Positions 51,206-61,422 are shown, counted from the stretch's first letter. The stretch is DNA of 64,000 bases from Atopobium sp034113385 (GCF_034113385.1 NZ_JAXEXL010000002.1:62001-126000); one strand, 5' to 3'. The notes: a model not told the origin generated them from the sequence alone. Made by a program: numbers and translations.

Positions 51206-51880
51206 GTGCACCACAGGAATATTTTGTACGTATCGACGACTTCCCGTCATCGTGAGTATATGCGTGAGCTTACACACTCGTTGGATGCCTCTGCACTTAT
51301 TGCATCTCCAGATACCTTTGCTCAAGCAATCGCTTCTAATCGTGAGTTTGACCTGGTAATTTTAGATCTCGCGGGTGTAACGAGTGATTTTTTTGGAACG
51401 GTAGAGGCATATCTTTCTGATAACGGGATGATGCCGCTGCTGTTAGTGGTGGATAAATCTGCATTGCCTAACATGAGGATTCCCATTCAGTTTAAGACGG
51501 ATTTTGTCGTTTCAAACTGCTCGGAAGCAGAGATGGAAGTGCGCGTTTCTCAGCTTCTTTGGCCAGGCGAAGAAAGCGCTCCTTCTGATATTGTCACCAT
51601 AGACAACATGACCATTAACCTTGCAACCTATCAGGTTTATGTGGACGATAAACCCGTGGATTTGACACTTATGGAGTACTCGCTCCTTTCATTCTTGGCA
51701 ACACATCCCTCACGTGCTTATTCTCGAGATACGCTTCTACATCGTGTCTGGGGCTTTGAGTATTGTGGCGGTACGCGTACCGTTGACGTTCATATTCGTC
51801 GAGTGCGCTCCAAGGTTGGTCCTCAAATAGCTGGTCATATTGTTACAGTGCGCGGTATTGGCTATCTGTTTAAGCTTTAG
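51206..51880 (+). CDS. GlnR-like atypical OmpR-type response regulator
   Basis: A 224-residue regulator with a receiver-like domain (about 1-115) and an OmpR winged helix (about 125-224). The receiver keeps an Asp in LVILDLAGVTS, but the N-terminal acidic pair is replaced by VSTTS and the conserved Lys-Pro by VVSNCSE, so normal phosphorylation is unlikely. The DNA-binding domain LLHRVWGFEYCGGTRTVDVHIRRVRSK closely recalls actinobacterial GlnR, the global nitrogen regulator. The GTG at 51206 follows GGAGGTGG; the frame to 51101 has no SD and crosses the terminator. No partner kinase is adjacent. Confidence 0.85.
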   Translation: MHHRNILYVSTTSRHREYMRELTHSLDASALIASPDTFAQAIASNREFDLVILDLAGVTSDFFGTVEAYLSDNGMMPLLLVVDKSALPNMRIPIQFKTDFVVSNCSEAEMEVRVSQLLWPGEESAPSDIVTIDNMTINLATYQVYVDDKPVDLTLMEYSLLSFLATHPSRAYSRDTLLHRVWGFEYCGGTRTVDVHIRRVRSKVGPQIAGHIVTVRGIGYLFKL

Positions 51881-51922
51881 GCTATCGCGCAAGTCGTAGT
51901 GTTACTTATGTGAACGTTTTTT

Positions 51923-51958
51923 CATGGTCTTGGGCATACAGCTTGAGACCATGTTTTT
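51923..51958 (+). terminator. Terminator after the GlnR-like gene
   Basis: An 8-bp stem (CATGGTCT with AGACCATG), 15-base loop, then five T. The remaining bases to 52066 show no other clear element. Confidence 0.8.
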
Positions 51959-52066
51959 GTTGGAATTGCGGTTTGGAGAAATTCAGCTCTTAAGACGGTT
52001 AAAATTTGGACATCCTATACGTATGTATTGAGTGAGCCAGTTGCATTAGTTCTAAAGAGGTGCTCC

Positions 52067-53347
52067 ATGTCTGATATTTCCAATGAACCCAATCCAACAA
52101 CGATGGACGATGCTGCGACTGTTTCTCAACCAGTTGCAGCCACGCCCACATCTACATTATCCTCATCTACCCCAATGCCTGACCCACAGAAGCCCCGTTA
52201 TGGGCGGGTTGTGCTCATCTCTTTAGTAAGTGGTGCCGTAGGTGCTGCAGCTATTGTATGTGGTCTTAAGTTTGGTGGGTTTCTCAACATGCCTTTAACG
52301 TCAAATACAAGCTCTGCAGGGCAGACTATTTCTATTCGCACTACGGATGAAAAAGCTACAACAGCTCAGGCGGTTTCCAAGAAGTGTCTGCCTTCTGTTG
52401 CCTCCATTTATGTTGCCTCTAGCAGCAAAAACTACGTTGGTTCAGGCGTTGTTTTGGATACCAATGGCCATATTCTTACTAACTACCATGTAGTTGATGG
52501 AGCAGAGACTATTACCGTTACGCTCAACAATACGCGCTATGAGGCAAAGGTTATAGGCTCTGACTCTTCAAGTGACCTTGCCGTCCTTAAGATTGACCCT
52601 AATGGTGCTCAACTTACGCCCATTGAAGTTGCCGATTCTGATTCCTTGGTTGTTGGCGATTGGGTTATGAGTATTGGTAGCCCTTACGGACTTGACCAGT
52701 CTGTCTCGTCCGGTATTGTGTCTTCACTTTATCGTTCAACTATGTTGCCTTCTGCTTCTGGTAATACTATCTATGCTAATCTCATTCAGACTGATGCGGC
52801 TATCAATCCCGGTAACTCGGGCGGTGCTTTGGTAAATGCAGAAGGTAAGCTTGTAGGTATCAATTCCATTATTGAGTCCAGTTCTGGATCAAATGCAGGC
52901 ATTGGTTTTGCTATTCCATCTAATTATGCTATCAAGGTTGCCAAAACTCTTATTGAAGGCAAGCAGGTTCTTCATGCGTACCTTGGTGTTTCTCTGCAAA
53001 CTGTTACCGCGTCTAATGCTGCGCGCAACAAGCTTTCGGTTAATCAGGGTGCCTATATCACAGGCGTTACCTCTGGTAGTCCTGCCGCTGCTACAGAACT
53101 AAAGGAAGGCGATGTTATCACCAAGATTAATGATGATACTATCTCGTCTGCCGATGCACTTATTTTGGCTGTGCGCGCTCGTGAGGTGGGCGAGAAGGTC
53201 AAGATTACCGTTATGCGCGGCTCTGAAGAGAAAACCTTTGAGGTGACCCTCGGTTCTGATGAATCACTGCAAGGGTCTGCTGCTGGCTCTGCACGTCGGG
53301 GTGACACCAATAATGACTTGACTGATTCTGCGGGAGCTAACCGATGA
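52067..53347 (+). CDS. HtrA/DegP-like membrane-anchored serine protease with PDZ domain
   Basis: A 426-residue protein: a cytosolic Ser/Thr/Pro-rich N-terminus, one membrane segment (VVLISLVSGAVGAAAIVCGL, about residues 46-65), a trypsin-like protease domain, and a C-terminal PDZ domain. The catalytic triad is visible: His in GHILTNYHVV, Asp in SSSDLAVLKI, Ser in INPGNSGGALVN. The PDZ domain includes GAYITGVTSGSPAAATELKE. It degrades or refolds damaged exported proteins. The frame opens at GTG 52028, but AAAGAGGTG supports the ATG at 52067. Confidence 0.94.
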   Translation: MSDISNEPNPTTMDDAATVSQPVAATPTSTLSSSTPMPDPQKPRYGRVVLISLVSGAVGAAAIVCGLKFGGFLNMPLTSNTSSAGQTISIRTTDEKATTAQAVSKKCLPSVASIYVASSSKNYVGSGVVLDTNGHILTNYHVVDGAETITVTLNNTRYEAKVIGSDSSSDLAVLKIDPNGAQLTPIEVADSDSLVVGDWVMSIGSPYGLDQSVSSGIVSSLYRSTMLPSASGNTIYANLIQTDAAINPGNSGGALVNAEGKLVGINSIIESSSGSNAGIGFAIPSNYAIKVAKTLIEGKQVLHAYLGVSLQTVTASNAARNKLSVNQGAYITGVTSGSPAAATELKEGDVITKINDDTISSADALILAVRAREVGEKVKITVMRGSEEKTFEVTLGSDESLQGSAAGSARRGDTNNDLTDSAGANR

Positions 53348-53398
53348 ATCAATACATCATCAGGTGATGTGCGTACGGTATAAAACTTCAACACTAGT

Positions 53399-53431
53399 AA
53401 AAGTGGCATTCTGTAAAGGGGTGCCACTTTT
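53399..53431 (+). terminator. Terminator after htrA
   Basis: A 10-bp perfect stem (AAAAGTGGCA with TGCCACTTTT) around a 13-base loop. The rest of the 231-base gap before sbcD contains TACAAT (about 53464), a possible -10, and a small GGTGG/CCACC hairpin. Confidence 0.75.
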
Positions 53432-53578
53432 GTATGGTGTGCATATATGTCTGAGCAACAACGTACAATAGAAAACGATACAGACAACTCTTTGGGTGGT
53501 GGGCTACCACCATTAAGGTTTTTAGGCATTCTACGAACAAAGTGAGCGAGTTGTAAGAAAAGAAGAGGTAAAGCGGGT

Positions 53579-54757
53579 ATGAAGTTTATCCATACGTCAG
53601 ATTTACACTTAGGCAAGAAGATTGCTAACTTTTCTTTGGTAGAAGACCAAAGCCACATGATGAACCAGCTGTTTGATAGGGCAACCTCCCACAACGTGGA
53701 TGCGGTTGTGGTGGCAGGAGATGTGTTTGATACAGTAACACCGCCAGATTATGCAACACGTTTATGGGATGATTTTCTTACACGCATGTCTCTTACGGGG
53801 ATTCCCGTGCTGGTTGTAAGTGGTAATCATGACTCTGGTGCTCGTTTGGGATGTGGTTCACGCTTATTTTCTCAGACAGGTATTCATATTGCAGGTGAGC
53901 TTGCTGGCCAGATAGAGCCGGTATCTGTTGCAGGTGTTAACTTTTGGCTTGTGCCGTTTGTGCGTCCGTCGGACGTGCGTGCGTGGGCTGCCCTACAAGG
54001 TAATGAAAAAATCTCGCTTACGAGCTATGAAGAGGCGTTTGGTTATCTTATTACCTCAGTTCGCAGTCATCCGGCTTTTGCCAAGGCGTCCAATGTTTGT
54101 GTGGCGCATCAATTTATTACAGCTGGCAGTACAAAACCTCAGCTCAGTGAGTCAGAGCGTGGCGGTTTTGGTCCTTCAGTGGGTACGCTCGACAACATAG
54201 ATGCTTCCGTTTTTGATGGATTTGCGTATGTAGCGCTTGGCCATATCCATGCGCCACAAAGTATTGGCTGTTCTACTGTGCGCTATAGTGGCACACCTCT
54301 TAAATATTCCAGTTCGGAGGCCTGTCAAAACAAAAGCTTTGTGTTGGTAGACATTGCACAAAGCGGAGCTGTTTGTTATACATTACTCCCCGTTGGTGCA
54401 TTGCATGATTTTAGAGTAGTAACAGGCTCATTGGATGAGCTACAGCAGATAGCTGCGGCACAGTCACCACAAGAACAAGAAGACTTTGTTCAGGTGCAGG
54501 TGGTGGAAGATAACCCCGTGGATGTTGTAGCTCGTATTAAGCGTATGTGGCCTCGCTATGCAGGTATAACAGTACAGTCATCACATGGACCAACAATCAG
54601 TTCTGTGGCAGCACCATCGCAAGAAAAGCTAGAAAAGAGCAGCCTTAAGGAGCTTTTCTCGGATTTTTTTGTACATCAGCTTGGTAAGCATTTATCGCCA
54701 GATGAAGAAGCATTAGTGGCGCAAGCATTTGCACAGAGTTCCAAGGAGTTGATATAA
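53579..54757 (+). CDS. sbcD: SbcCD exonuclease subunit SbcD
   Basis: A 392-residue Mre11-type nuclease. Phosphoesterase motifs: HTSDLHLGKK, VVAGDVFDT, SGNHDSGAR, and ALGHIHAPQ. A C-terminal capping domain follows. With SbcC it cleaves hairpins and DNA ends. The ATG at 53579 follows AGAAGAGGT. The stop is directly followed by the GTG of sbcC. Confidence 0.95.
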   Translation: MKFIHTSDLHLGKKIANFSLVEDQSHMMNQLFDRATSHNVDAVVVAGDVFDTVTPPDYATRLWDDFLTRMSLTGIPVLVVSGNHDSGARLGCGSRLFSQTGIHIAGELAGQIEPVSVAGVNFWLVPFVRPSDVRAWAALQGNEKISLTSYEEAFGYLITSVRSHPAFAKASNVCVAHQFITAGSTKPQLSESERGGFGPSVGTLDNIDASVFDGFAYVALGHIHAPQSIGCSTVRYSGTPLKYSSSEACQNKSFVLVDIAQSGAVCYTLLPVGALHDFRVVTGSLDELQQIAAAQSPQEQEDFVQVQVVEDNPVDVVARIKRMWPRYAGITVQSSHGPTISSVAAPSQEKLEKSSLKELFSDFFVHQLGKHLSPDEEALVAQAFAQSSKELI

Positions 54758-57583
54758 GTGAAGCCGCTACAGCTTTCTCTTACCGCCTTTGGCCCTTATG
54801 TACAAGAAACCACTATTGATTTTACGGAGCTCGGCAGCCATGGGCTGTTTTTGATTTACGGAGATACTGGCTCTGGCAAAACGATGCTGTTTGATGCGCT
54901 TTGTTTTGCCTTGTATGGAGAAACGTCTGGTGGACGTGACCCTATGCAATTGCGTAGTAGTTACGCCACGCCCACGCAGCTATGCTCTATTTGCTTTACG
55001 TTTGAGCATAATGGCATTTGTTACACTGTTAGGCGTCAGCCTACTCAGCAGGTTAAGAAGAAGCATCGCACGTCTGCTTCGGGGGATGACACCACCTTGC
55101 GCTCAGCACAAGCCGAATTGCTGTGTGGAAAAGAAGTGCTTCAAAATGCACCAACCAAGGTTACTGCTGCAATAGTTGAGCTCTTGGGTCTTGATGTGGA
55201 TCAATTTCGCCAGGTTACCATGATTGCACAAGGTGCCTTTCGTGAGCTTTTAACAGCAAAGAGTTCTGCGCGAGAAGAGATTTTGCGCAAGATTTTTATG
55301 ACGCAAAATCTTAAGGGGTTCCAGGAGTTTTTAAAGCAGCAAAAAAGTGCAACGCAAGCAGCATATGATGAGCACATGGCTTTATTGCAGCATGAGCTTT
55401 CTCATTTGAGTATTGACGTTGTAAAGAATCCAGATGAGTTTGCCTTGCTGCAAAATAAAGATGCTGCTCGTGCCATGCCTCAGCAGGAAGTTATAGCTAC
55501 CATCACTGCGCTTCTTGATACACTTGCCAACATGCAGGCGCGCGCCCAAAAAGCACGTGAAGATGCTCAACGGCAAGAGCGTGATGTACAAGTTGAGCTT
55601 GAGCAGCTGTGTCAAAAACAGCAGCTTTTGGATGCTGCTCAGCATACGGGTAATGCCGTAAAGCAAGCCGTAGCTGTTCATGGCCAAGCAAAGGCTTTAT
55701 TTGATGAGGTACAAGAGACCTATAAACAGCGGCATGCACAAAGCATTGCACGAGAAACACAACTTGCGCAAAGCTTGCCAGATTACGAGGCACTCCATCA
55801 GCATCAGCAAAAATTAGAAAGCTTACATGCCCAGTTGTGTGACCTTGAGGTGCAGCAGCAAGAGCAGCAGTCCTTACAAGAGCATGTTCATCAGCGCTAC
55901 CAAGAAGCGTTGCAAGCACAAAAGGATTTACCAGAACTGACAGAACTAGTTGCGCATATAACCCAGAACCAAAAACAGGTTACGCAAGCTATTGCTCGTG
56001 CAAAACAGCTGTCCGAGCAGTATGCCGCTCTTCAGTCACAGCAGGTACAAGTTACAGAAACTCAAAATCGGCTGTCTGATGCGCGGACTAATCGTGACCT
56101 TGCTTTAGCCACGGCAGACCAGCTCATGGATGCTTTTACAGCAGGAAGTGCGTATGCATTGGCACGAGATTTGCAAAAGAACAAGCCCTGTCCTGTTTGT
56201 GGGTCAACGCAGCATCCTTCACCTGCTACCAGTGCACATGAACCTCCCACAAAAGAAGAACTTGAGGCAGCACAGCAAGCAGCTAAAACAGCGCAGCAAA
56301 GCTATGAAAGTACCTCTCAAACTTGTATCTCTGCTACCGAGAAGTACCAGGCTTTGCAGACATCGTATCTGCAGGCTGCCTCTGAGTTTTTACAAATGCA
56401 GATCTTAGATGGTGCCGTGGCAGATACTCATGTTTCTGACCGCCTGGCGCAAGAAACACAACAACTTGAAGAACTTGACGCTTCATATACGCAGGTTTCT
56501 TCTCGTTATGCGGCATTACAAAAGCAGGCAGGCACTGCAGAGTCGTTTGAAGTCCAGCTTGGTGCTGTAACACAACAGCAAGAGGAAACAAAAGATTGCA
56601 TGTCCAAGGTGCGTCTTGAACGCGCACGGATAAAGTCGCTTGTAGACGAGCTACAAAACAAGTTGGAGTTTGATACAAAAAAGGCAGCAGAGCAACTCCT
56701 CCATCAAGTACGACAAGAGCGAGAAACGCTTGAAAGCAGTTATCAGGCTGCACAAAGTGCGCTTGATGATGCGGGTAAGAATCTTGCGTCTGCTCAGGCA
56801 ACCTATGATGCTTCGTTAGCGCGTCTGGAGGAGCTGGGGCTTGCACCCAATACCGTTCTTGAAAGTCCTTCTCGTTTGCAGCAACTATATGCTGCAGCAC
56901 GTGAGGCAACACAAGAACAAGAAGAGCTGTTTACGTCAATAGTGGCAAGTTATAAGCACAACCAAGATATTTTTGCTCAGGTGCAAAAACTCTATGCTCA
57001 GCTACCTGCCCTTAAACAGGCATGGATTGCGGCACAAGAGGTTTCCAATGTGGCATCTGGCGATATTACCAGTGCTATGTCTACCACGGCCAAGCGCGTG
57101 TCGTTTGAGCGCTATGTTATGAGTTACTACTTTAATCAGGTGCTGGCTTGTGCCAATCATCGCTTGCACACCATGTCATCGGGGCGCTATCAACTTGTCC
57201 GTTCTGATCAGGTAAAAGGTCGTCGTCAAACCGGTCTTGATATTGACGTATATGACAGTTGGAATGGAAAAACCCGTCCCGTGGATACGCTTTCTGGTGG
57301 AGAGTCCTTTGAAGCATCCTTATCTTTGGCACTTGGCCTATCTGACTATGTACAGCAGCAAACGGGTGGTATCTGTTTAGATACGGTGTTTATCGACGAA
57401 GGATTTGGCACGCTTGATCCAGATACGCTCAACCAAGTCATGGATGTTCTGTCTGACCTTGCATCGAGTGACTGTCTGGTAGGTATTATTAGTCACGTGG
57501 AAGAATTGCGTCAGCAGATTCCAAAGCGTATTGAAGTTACTGCAACAAACGATGGTAGTTTTGCTCACGTTGTCTGTGAATAA
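54758..57583 (+). CDS. sbcC: SbcCD exonuclease subunit SbcC
   Basis: A 941-residue Rad50-like SMC-family ATPase. Walker A is GDTGSGKTMLFDALCFAL near residue 35. Two long Gln/Glu/Ala-rich coiled coils flank the zinc-hook CPVCGSTQHP near residue 475. The C-terminal lobe has the ABC signature LSGGESFEASLSLALGLS and Walker B FIDEGFGTLDPDTL. It powers SbcD. The GTG at 54758 abuts the sbcD stop, so translation is coupled. The next gene, ligA, starts 12 bases after its stop. Confidence 0.95.
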   Translation: MKPLQLSLTAFGPYVQETTIDFTELGSHGLFLIYGDTGSGKTMLFDALCFALYGETSGGRDPMQLRSSYATPTQLCSICFTFEHNGICYTVRRQPTQQVKKKHRTSASGDDTTLRSAQAELLCGKEVLQNAPTKVTAAIVELLGLDVDQFRQVTMIAQGAFRELLTAKSSAREEILRKIFMTQNLKGFQEFLKQQKSATQAAYDEHMALLQHELSHLSIDVVKNPDEFALLQNKDAARAMPQQEVIATITALLDTLANMQARAQKAREDAQRQERDVQVELEQLCQKQQLLDAAQHTGNAVKQAVAVHGQAKALFDEVQETYKQRHAQSIARETQLAQSLPDYEALHQHQQKLESLHAQLCDLEVQQQEQQSLQEHVHQRYQEALQAQKDLPELTELVAHITQNQKQVTQAIARAKQLSEQYAALQSQQVQVTETQNRLSDARTNRDLALATADQLMDAFTAGSAYALARDLQKNKPCPVCGSTQHPSPATSAHEPPTKEELEAAQQAAKTAQQSYESTSQTCISATEKYQALQTSYLQAASEFLQMQILDGAVADTHVSDRLAQETQQLEELDASYTQVSSRYAALQKQAGTAESFEVQLGAVTQQQEETKDCMSKVRLERARIKSLVDELQNKLEFDTKKAAEQLLHQVRQERETLESSYQAAQSALDDAGKNLASAQATYDASLARLEELGLAPNTVLESPSRLQQLYAAAREATQEQEELFTSIVASYKHNQDIFAQVQKLYAQLPALKQAWIAAQEVSNVASGDITSAMSTTAKRVSFERYVMSYYFNQVLACANHRLHTMSSGRYQLVRSDQVKGRRQTGLDIDVYDSWNGKTRPVDTLSGGESFEASLSLALGLSDYVQQQTGGICLDTVFIDEGFGTLDPDTLNQVMDVLSDLASSDCLVGIISHVEELRQQIPKRIEVTATNDGSFAHVVCE

Positions 57584-57595
57584 TACGAGGTAAAC

Positions 57596-59845
57596 ATGGC
57601 AGATAAGAACATGCACGATGCGTGGAATCAATCCTCTTTATTTGATGCTTTTGAGTCACAGGAGTCTGATACTCCAAAAGAGACGCAACAGCTTCAAACG
57701 TCTCAAAAATCAAGCGCTTCTACCGTTACAGAAGCTCAAACCCCTGCTCAACGTGCAGCAGAGCTTAATCAGCTTTTAAGTCATGCTGCGTATCAGTACT
57801 ATGCGCTTGATGATCCAGAGATGACAGATGCTCAATTTGATCGCTTACTTGTTGAGCTGCAACAGCTTGAGTCTGAACATCCCGAGCTTGTTACAGCGCA
57901 AAGTTATACGCAGCGCATTGGAGGCTATGTATCCGAGCAATTTGCCTCTGTGTATCATGCTCAGCGCATGTATTCCATGGATGATGCCATGAATCTTGAA
58001 GAGCTTGATGAGTGGTTGCACAAAACCGAGGAAGCCTTGGGGGCTGTGGGTAAGGTGGCGTATACCTGCGAACTTAAGATTGATGGCTTGGGTATTGCGC
58101 TTACCTATACCGATGGGCAATTTGTACGCGCAGCCACACGAGGTGATGGAACAAGAGGCGAAGACGTTACCGTAAATGCTCGTACCATTAGTGATATTCC
58201 TGCAAAGCTTGCGCTTACTGGCCTTGATACCCTTGCAGATAGGGGCTTTGGACAAAGCGTTGAAGTTCGCGGTGAGGTGTACATGCCGCGCCACAGTTTT
58301 GTGCGACTTAACGAGCAAAACGATGAAGCGGGGCGTGCTCCCTTTGCAAATCCACGCAATGCAGCCGCCGGTTCCTTGCGCCAAAAAGATGTAAACGTAA
58401 CCGCTTCACGTGACTTAGAAACGTTTATCTATGCGGTAGCTGATGAGTCTAATCTGAGCGTGTCTTCTCAACATGCTTTTTTGCAGTGGCTGCGCGCTTG
58501 CGGGTTCTCGGTAAATCCGCATGCTCAACGTGTGGAAAGCGCACAGGCTGTTCATGACTATTGCATGGCAGCGCTGCAAAAACGTGATGAGCTGGATTAT
58601 GACATTGATGGTGTTGTTGTTAAGGTAGATGATTTTGCGCTTCAAAAGCAACTTGGTTTTACGGCTCGCGCGCCCCGTTGGGCTATTGCATTTAAGTTCC
58701 CGCCTGAGGAGCGTCAAACTACGTTACGAGAAATTCGTGTTCAGGTTGGTCGTACGGGCGTGCTTACGCCGGTGGCAGAATTTGATCCTGTAACCGTTGC
58801 TGGCTCTACCATTGCACGTGCTACGTTGCACAACATTGATGAGGTGCGCCGTAAGGATGTGCGTGTGGGGGATACGATTGTGGTTCATAAGGCAGGTGAC
58901 GTTATTCCCGAGGTAGTCGGTCCTGTTTTGTCTGGTGATTTGCAAGCAGAGCATGAGCGGCGTCCCTTGTGGAGCATGCCTCATACCTGTCCAAGTTGTG
59001 GAAGCCCTCTTGTGCGTGAAGAGGGCGAAGTTGCCTATCGTTGTGTCTGCCTTGACTGTCCCGCTCAGGCAACAGAACGCCTTATCCATTGGGGCAGCCG
59101 CAAAGCTATGGATATAGATGGCTTGGGAGATGAGATAGTAAACCGCCTTGTTGAGCAGGGTATTTTGAGTGATGTTGCAGATTTTTATGACAAGCTGACT
59201 GAAGAGTTGTTGGCAGCAACACCAACAGGGCGTGTGTATGAAACTAGTACGGCAGATCATACTGAGGGTGATTCAATTCTGTTGGGTCATACCATTGCTC
59301 ATAAAATTATGAATCAAGTACAGGAATCAAAAACACGGGGCCTTGCGCGCGTCTTATTTGGTTTGGGTATTCGTTTTGTTGGTGAGCAGATTGCTCGTTC
59401 TTTAGCGGATGCATTCGGCTCACTTGAGGCTCTGTATGGCGCCTCTCAAGAAGAAATTATGCAGGTAGATGGCGTTGGTGAGAAACTCGCAGTATCCATT
59501 AAGAATTTCTTTGCTGTTCCAGAAAACCTTGCTGTTATTGAGCGCTTGCGCCGTGCCGGCGTCGTGCTTGAACAGCCGGGCGACTCTACCGCTCAGACAG
59601 TTCCTCAAACGCTTGCCGGCCTTACCTTTGTGTTGACGGGCACCTTGGAAACCATGAAGCGCGATGAGGCGGGAGCTGCTTTACGTGCTATGGGAGCAAA
59701 GGTTTCTGGCTCTGTCTCCAAAAAGACAAGCTATGTAGTTGCTGGTGCTTCTGCTGGCTCAAAGCTTACTAAGGCACAGGAGTTGGGCGTGACCGTTTTA
59801 GATGAAGCTGCTCTCCAACAAATTCTTACGACGGGAAGGGTGTAA
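57596..59845 (+). CDS. ligA: NAD-dependent DNA ligase
   Basis: A 749-residue ligase that seals nicks using NAD. Compared with the usual 670 residues it has an extra Gln/Ser/Thr-rich N-terminus of about 45 residues. The adenylation Lys is in CELKIDGLGIALTY. Downstream: OB domain, the four-Cys zinc finger CPSCGSPLVREEGEVAYRC plus CLDC, helix-hairpin-helix repeats (VDGVGEKLAVSI), and a C-terminal BRCT domain (LAGLTFVLTGTLETMKRDEA). The SD is GAGGT. It is transcribed with sbcDC, a DNA-repair grouping. Confidence 0.95.
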   Translation: MADKNMHDAWNQSSLFDAFESQESDTPKETQQLQTSQKSSASTVTEAQTPAQRAAELNQLLSHAAYQYYALDDPEMTDAQFDRLLVELQQLESEHPELVTAQSYTQRIGGYVSEQFASVYHAQRMYSMDDAMNLEELDEWLHKTEEALGAVGKVAYTCELKIDGLGIALTYTDGQFVRAATRGDGTRGEDVTVNARTISDIPAKLALTGLDTLADRGFGQSVEVRGEVYMPRHSFVRLNEQNDEAGRAPFANPRNAAAGSLRQKDVNVTASRDLETFIYAVADESNLSVSSQHAFLQWLRACGFSVNPHAQRVESAQAVHDYCMAALQKRDELDYDIDGVVVKVDDFALQKQLGFTARAPRWAIAFKFPPEERQTTLREIRVQVGRTGVLTPVAEFDPVTVAGSTIARATLHNIDEVRRKDVRVGDTIVVHKAGDVIPEVVGPVLSGDLQAEHERRPLWSMPHTCPSCGSPLVREEGEVAYRCVCLDCPAQATERLIHWGSRKAMDIDGLGDEIVNRLVEQGILSDVADFYDKLTEELLAATPTGRVYETSTADHTEGDSILLGHTIAHKIMNQVQESKTRGLARVLFGLGIRFVGEQIARSLADAFGSLEALYGASQEEIMQVDGVGEKLAVSIKNFFAVPENLAVIERLRRAGVVLEQPGDSTAQTVPQTLAGLTFVLTGTLETMKRDEAGAALRAMGAKVSGSVSKKTSYVVAGASAGSKLTKAQELGVTVLDEAALQQILTTGRV

Positions 59846-60769
59846 ATGAGTCGCGTAGTTACTGAGGGCTTTATGCCTTTTTTGGAATACCAAACGTACT
59901 ATCGCATTGTTGGTATGTGGACACCGCATACCACACCAAAAGCAGCACCTCTGATTTTGCTTCATGGAGGTCCGGGCTCTACTCATAACTACATGGAACT
60001 TCTCGATAGTCTGGCCGATGATGGCCGTGCCGTTATAAGTTACGATCAGCTGGGTTGTGGGCAATCCTTTATAGATGGTCATCCTGAGTTGTGGCATGCT
60101 CAAACCTGGGTTGATGAGCTTCGTGCGCTCATAGAGCATCTGGGTATCTCACGCTTCCATTTATTGGGCCAGTCGTGGGGTGGCATGTTGGCGCTCACGT
60201 ATTTGGCAGAGTATCAGCCAAAAGGCGTGCAGTCGGTTGTGCTTTCTAGTACCTTATCTTCTTCGCAGCTGTGGGGTAAAGAAAATCATCGGATGGCGCG
60301 CATGCTTCCTGCTCAGGAATGGCAGGCCTTAGAGCATGCCGAGAAAACCGGTGAGTATGATTCTGCTGCCTATGCGCAGGCAATTAACCATTACATGCAA
60401 CTGCATTGTTGTGACACGGTTTATGGACAAGAGGCACCAGAATGCCTGCGGCGTCCCAAAAAATCTGGTATTGAGTGTTATGAAACCGCGTGGGGTCCCA
60501 ATGAGCTTATGCCCCAAGGGACACTCAAAGACTGGGACTATACAGCTCAACTGCCACGTATCAAAACACCTGCTCTTATCGTGAGTGGCACCGATGATTT
60601 ATGTACACCGCTCATTGCAAAGACCATGTTTGATGGTTTGCCCAATGCACGCTGGGAGCTTTTTGAGGGTTGCCGCCACATGTGTTATGCAGATAACAAC
60701 CCTCGGTATCTAAAGCTTATGCGCTCTTGGCTTCAAGAGCAGGATGAACGCAACGCACGCGATAGGTGA
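59846..60769 (+). CDS. Proline iminopeptidase-like alpha/beta hydrolase (S33)
   Basis: A 307-residue alpha/beta hydrolase. LLHGGPGSTHNYM contains the oxyanion HGGPG motif, and GQSWGGMLALTYL the nucleophile Ser. The Asp is in SGTDDLCTP and the His in EGCRHMCYAD. The pattern HGGPG + GQSWGG is the hallmark of proline iminopeptidase and related peptidases, which release N-terminal proline. The start abuts the ligA stop; GGGAAGGG precedes the ATG. It is convergent with the nitroreductase gene. Confidence 0.9.
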   Translation: MSRVVTEGFMPFLEYQTYYRIVGMWTPHTTPKAAPLILLHGGPGSTHNYMELLDSLADDGRAVISYDQLGCGQSFIDGHPELWHAQTWVDELRALIEHLGISRFHLLGQSWGGMLALTYLAEYQPKGVQSVVLSSTLSSSQLWGKENHRMARMLPAQEWQALEHAEKTGEYDSAAYAQAINHYMQLHCCDTVYGQEAPECLRRPKKSGIECYETAWGPNELMPQGTLKDWDYTAQLPRIKTPALIVSGTDDLCTPLIAKTMFDGLPNARWELFEGCRHMCYADNNPRYLKLMRSWLQEQDERNARDR

Positions 60770-60787
60770 TGGCTTGATGGCGGACAT

Positions 60788-61303
60788 CTAGTTCAGATAG
60801 CTTACCAGCTCATCTTTTGTACGTGATTTTGTATGCATGGGGGATGGGTGAGCATTGGCAGCGGGCCATCCAATGGGGAATGCTGCAATGAGTTCATAGC
60901 CGGCCAGCTCGGGGAGCTCTTGAGCAATGGCAGGCGCATCAAACGAGCCAAGCCAAGTGGTTCCAAGCCTCAAATCCGCAATGGCAAGCATGATGTGTGT
61001 GGCAACAATAGAGGCATCTACATCGGCAAAGTTTTTCATATCGTAGCTGCGTGTCCATGCTTCATCATGCGCGGCACCAACCAAAATATAGCTGTGTGCG
61101 CCAAAATCATAGCGGGTGTGGCGTGTGAACTTTGCTACCTCATTACCGGTTAAAACCCACAGCCTAAAGGGTTGTTTGTTGACGGCAGTGGGCGCTGCAA
61201 GTGCGACATCAATGATTTTCTCGATAAGTTCAAAAGCTACTGGTTTGTCGGAAAATGAGCGGCATGAATAGCGCTCATGAGCCAAGTTTGTAAAATCACT
61301 CAT
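60788..61303 (-). CDS. Nitroreductase-family FMN oxidoreductase
   Basis: A 171-residue nitroreductase-fold protein. Landmarks: ERYSCRSFSDKPV with the FMN-binding Arg-Ser, ALAAPTAVNKQPFRLWVLTG, and GTTWLGSFDAPAIAQEL. These homodimers reduce nitro, quinone or flavin substrates with NAD(P)H; the true substrate is unknown. AAAGGGG precedes the ATG at 61303; the frame extends to 61333 without an SD. It is divergent from the spermidine-synthase-like gene. Confidence 0.9.
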   Translation of the reverse strand: MSDFTNLAHERYSCRSFSDKPVAFELIEKIIDVALAAPTAVNKQPFRLWVLTGNEVAKFTRHTRYDFGAHSYILVGAAHDEAWTRSYDMKNFADVDASIVATHIMLAIADLRLGTTWLGSFDAPAIAQELPELAGYELIAAFPIGWPAANAHPSPMHTKSRTKDELVSYLN

Positions 61304-61422
61304 GTAAACCCCTTTCTTTGGCTGTTTAAACAATGTGCTCGCTCAAACAGCATACTGTTAGGTACTATTGTAAAGATATGCCATCGTTTTGGGGTGGTGA
61401 TAGGATGGTGACCGGAGGAGCT

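Noticed and set aside
53053..53694. 213-residue minus-strand reading frame
   Set aside because: It lies opposite the HtrA C-terminus and the sbcD start, has low-complexity composition and no SD; it is a shadow.
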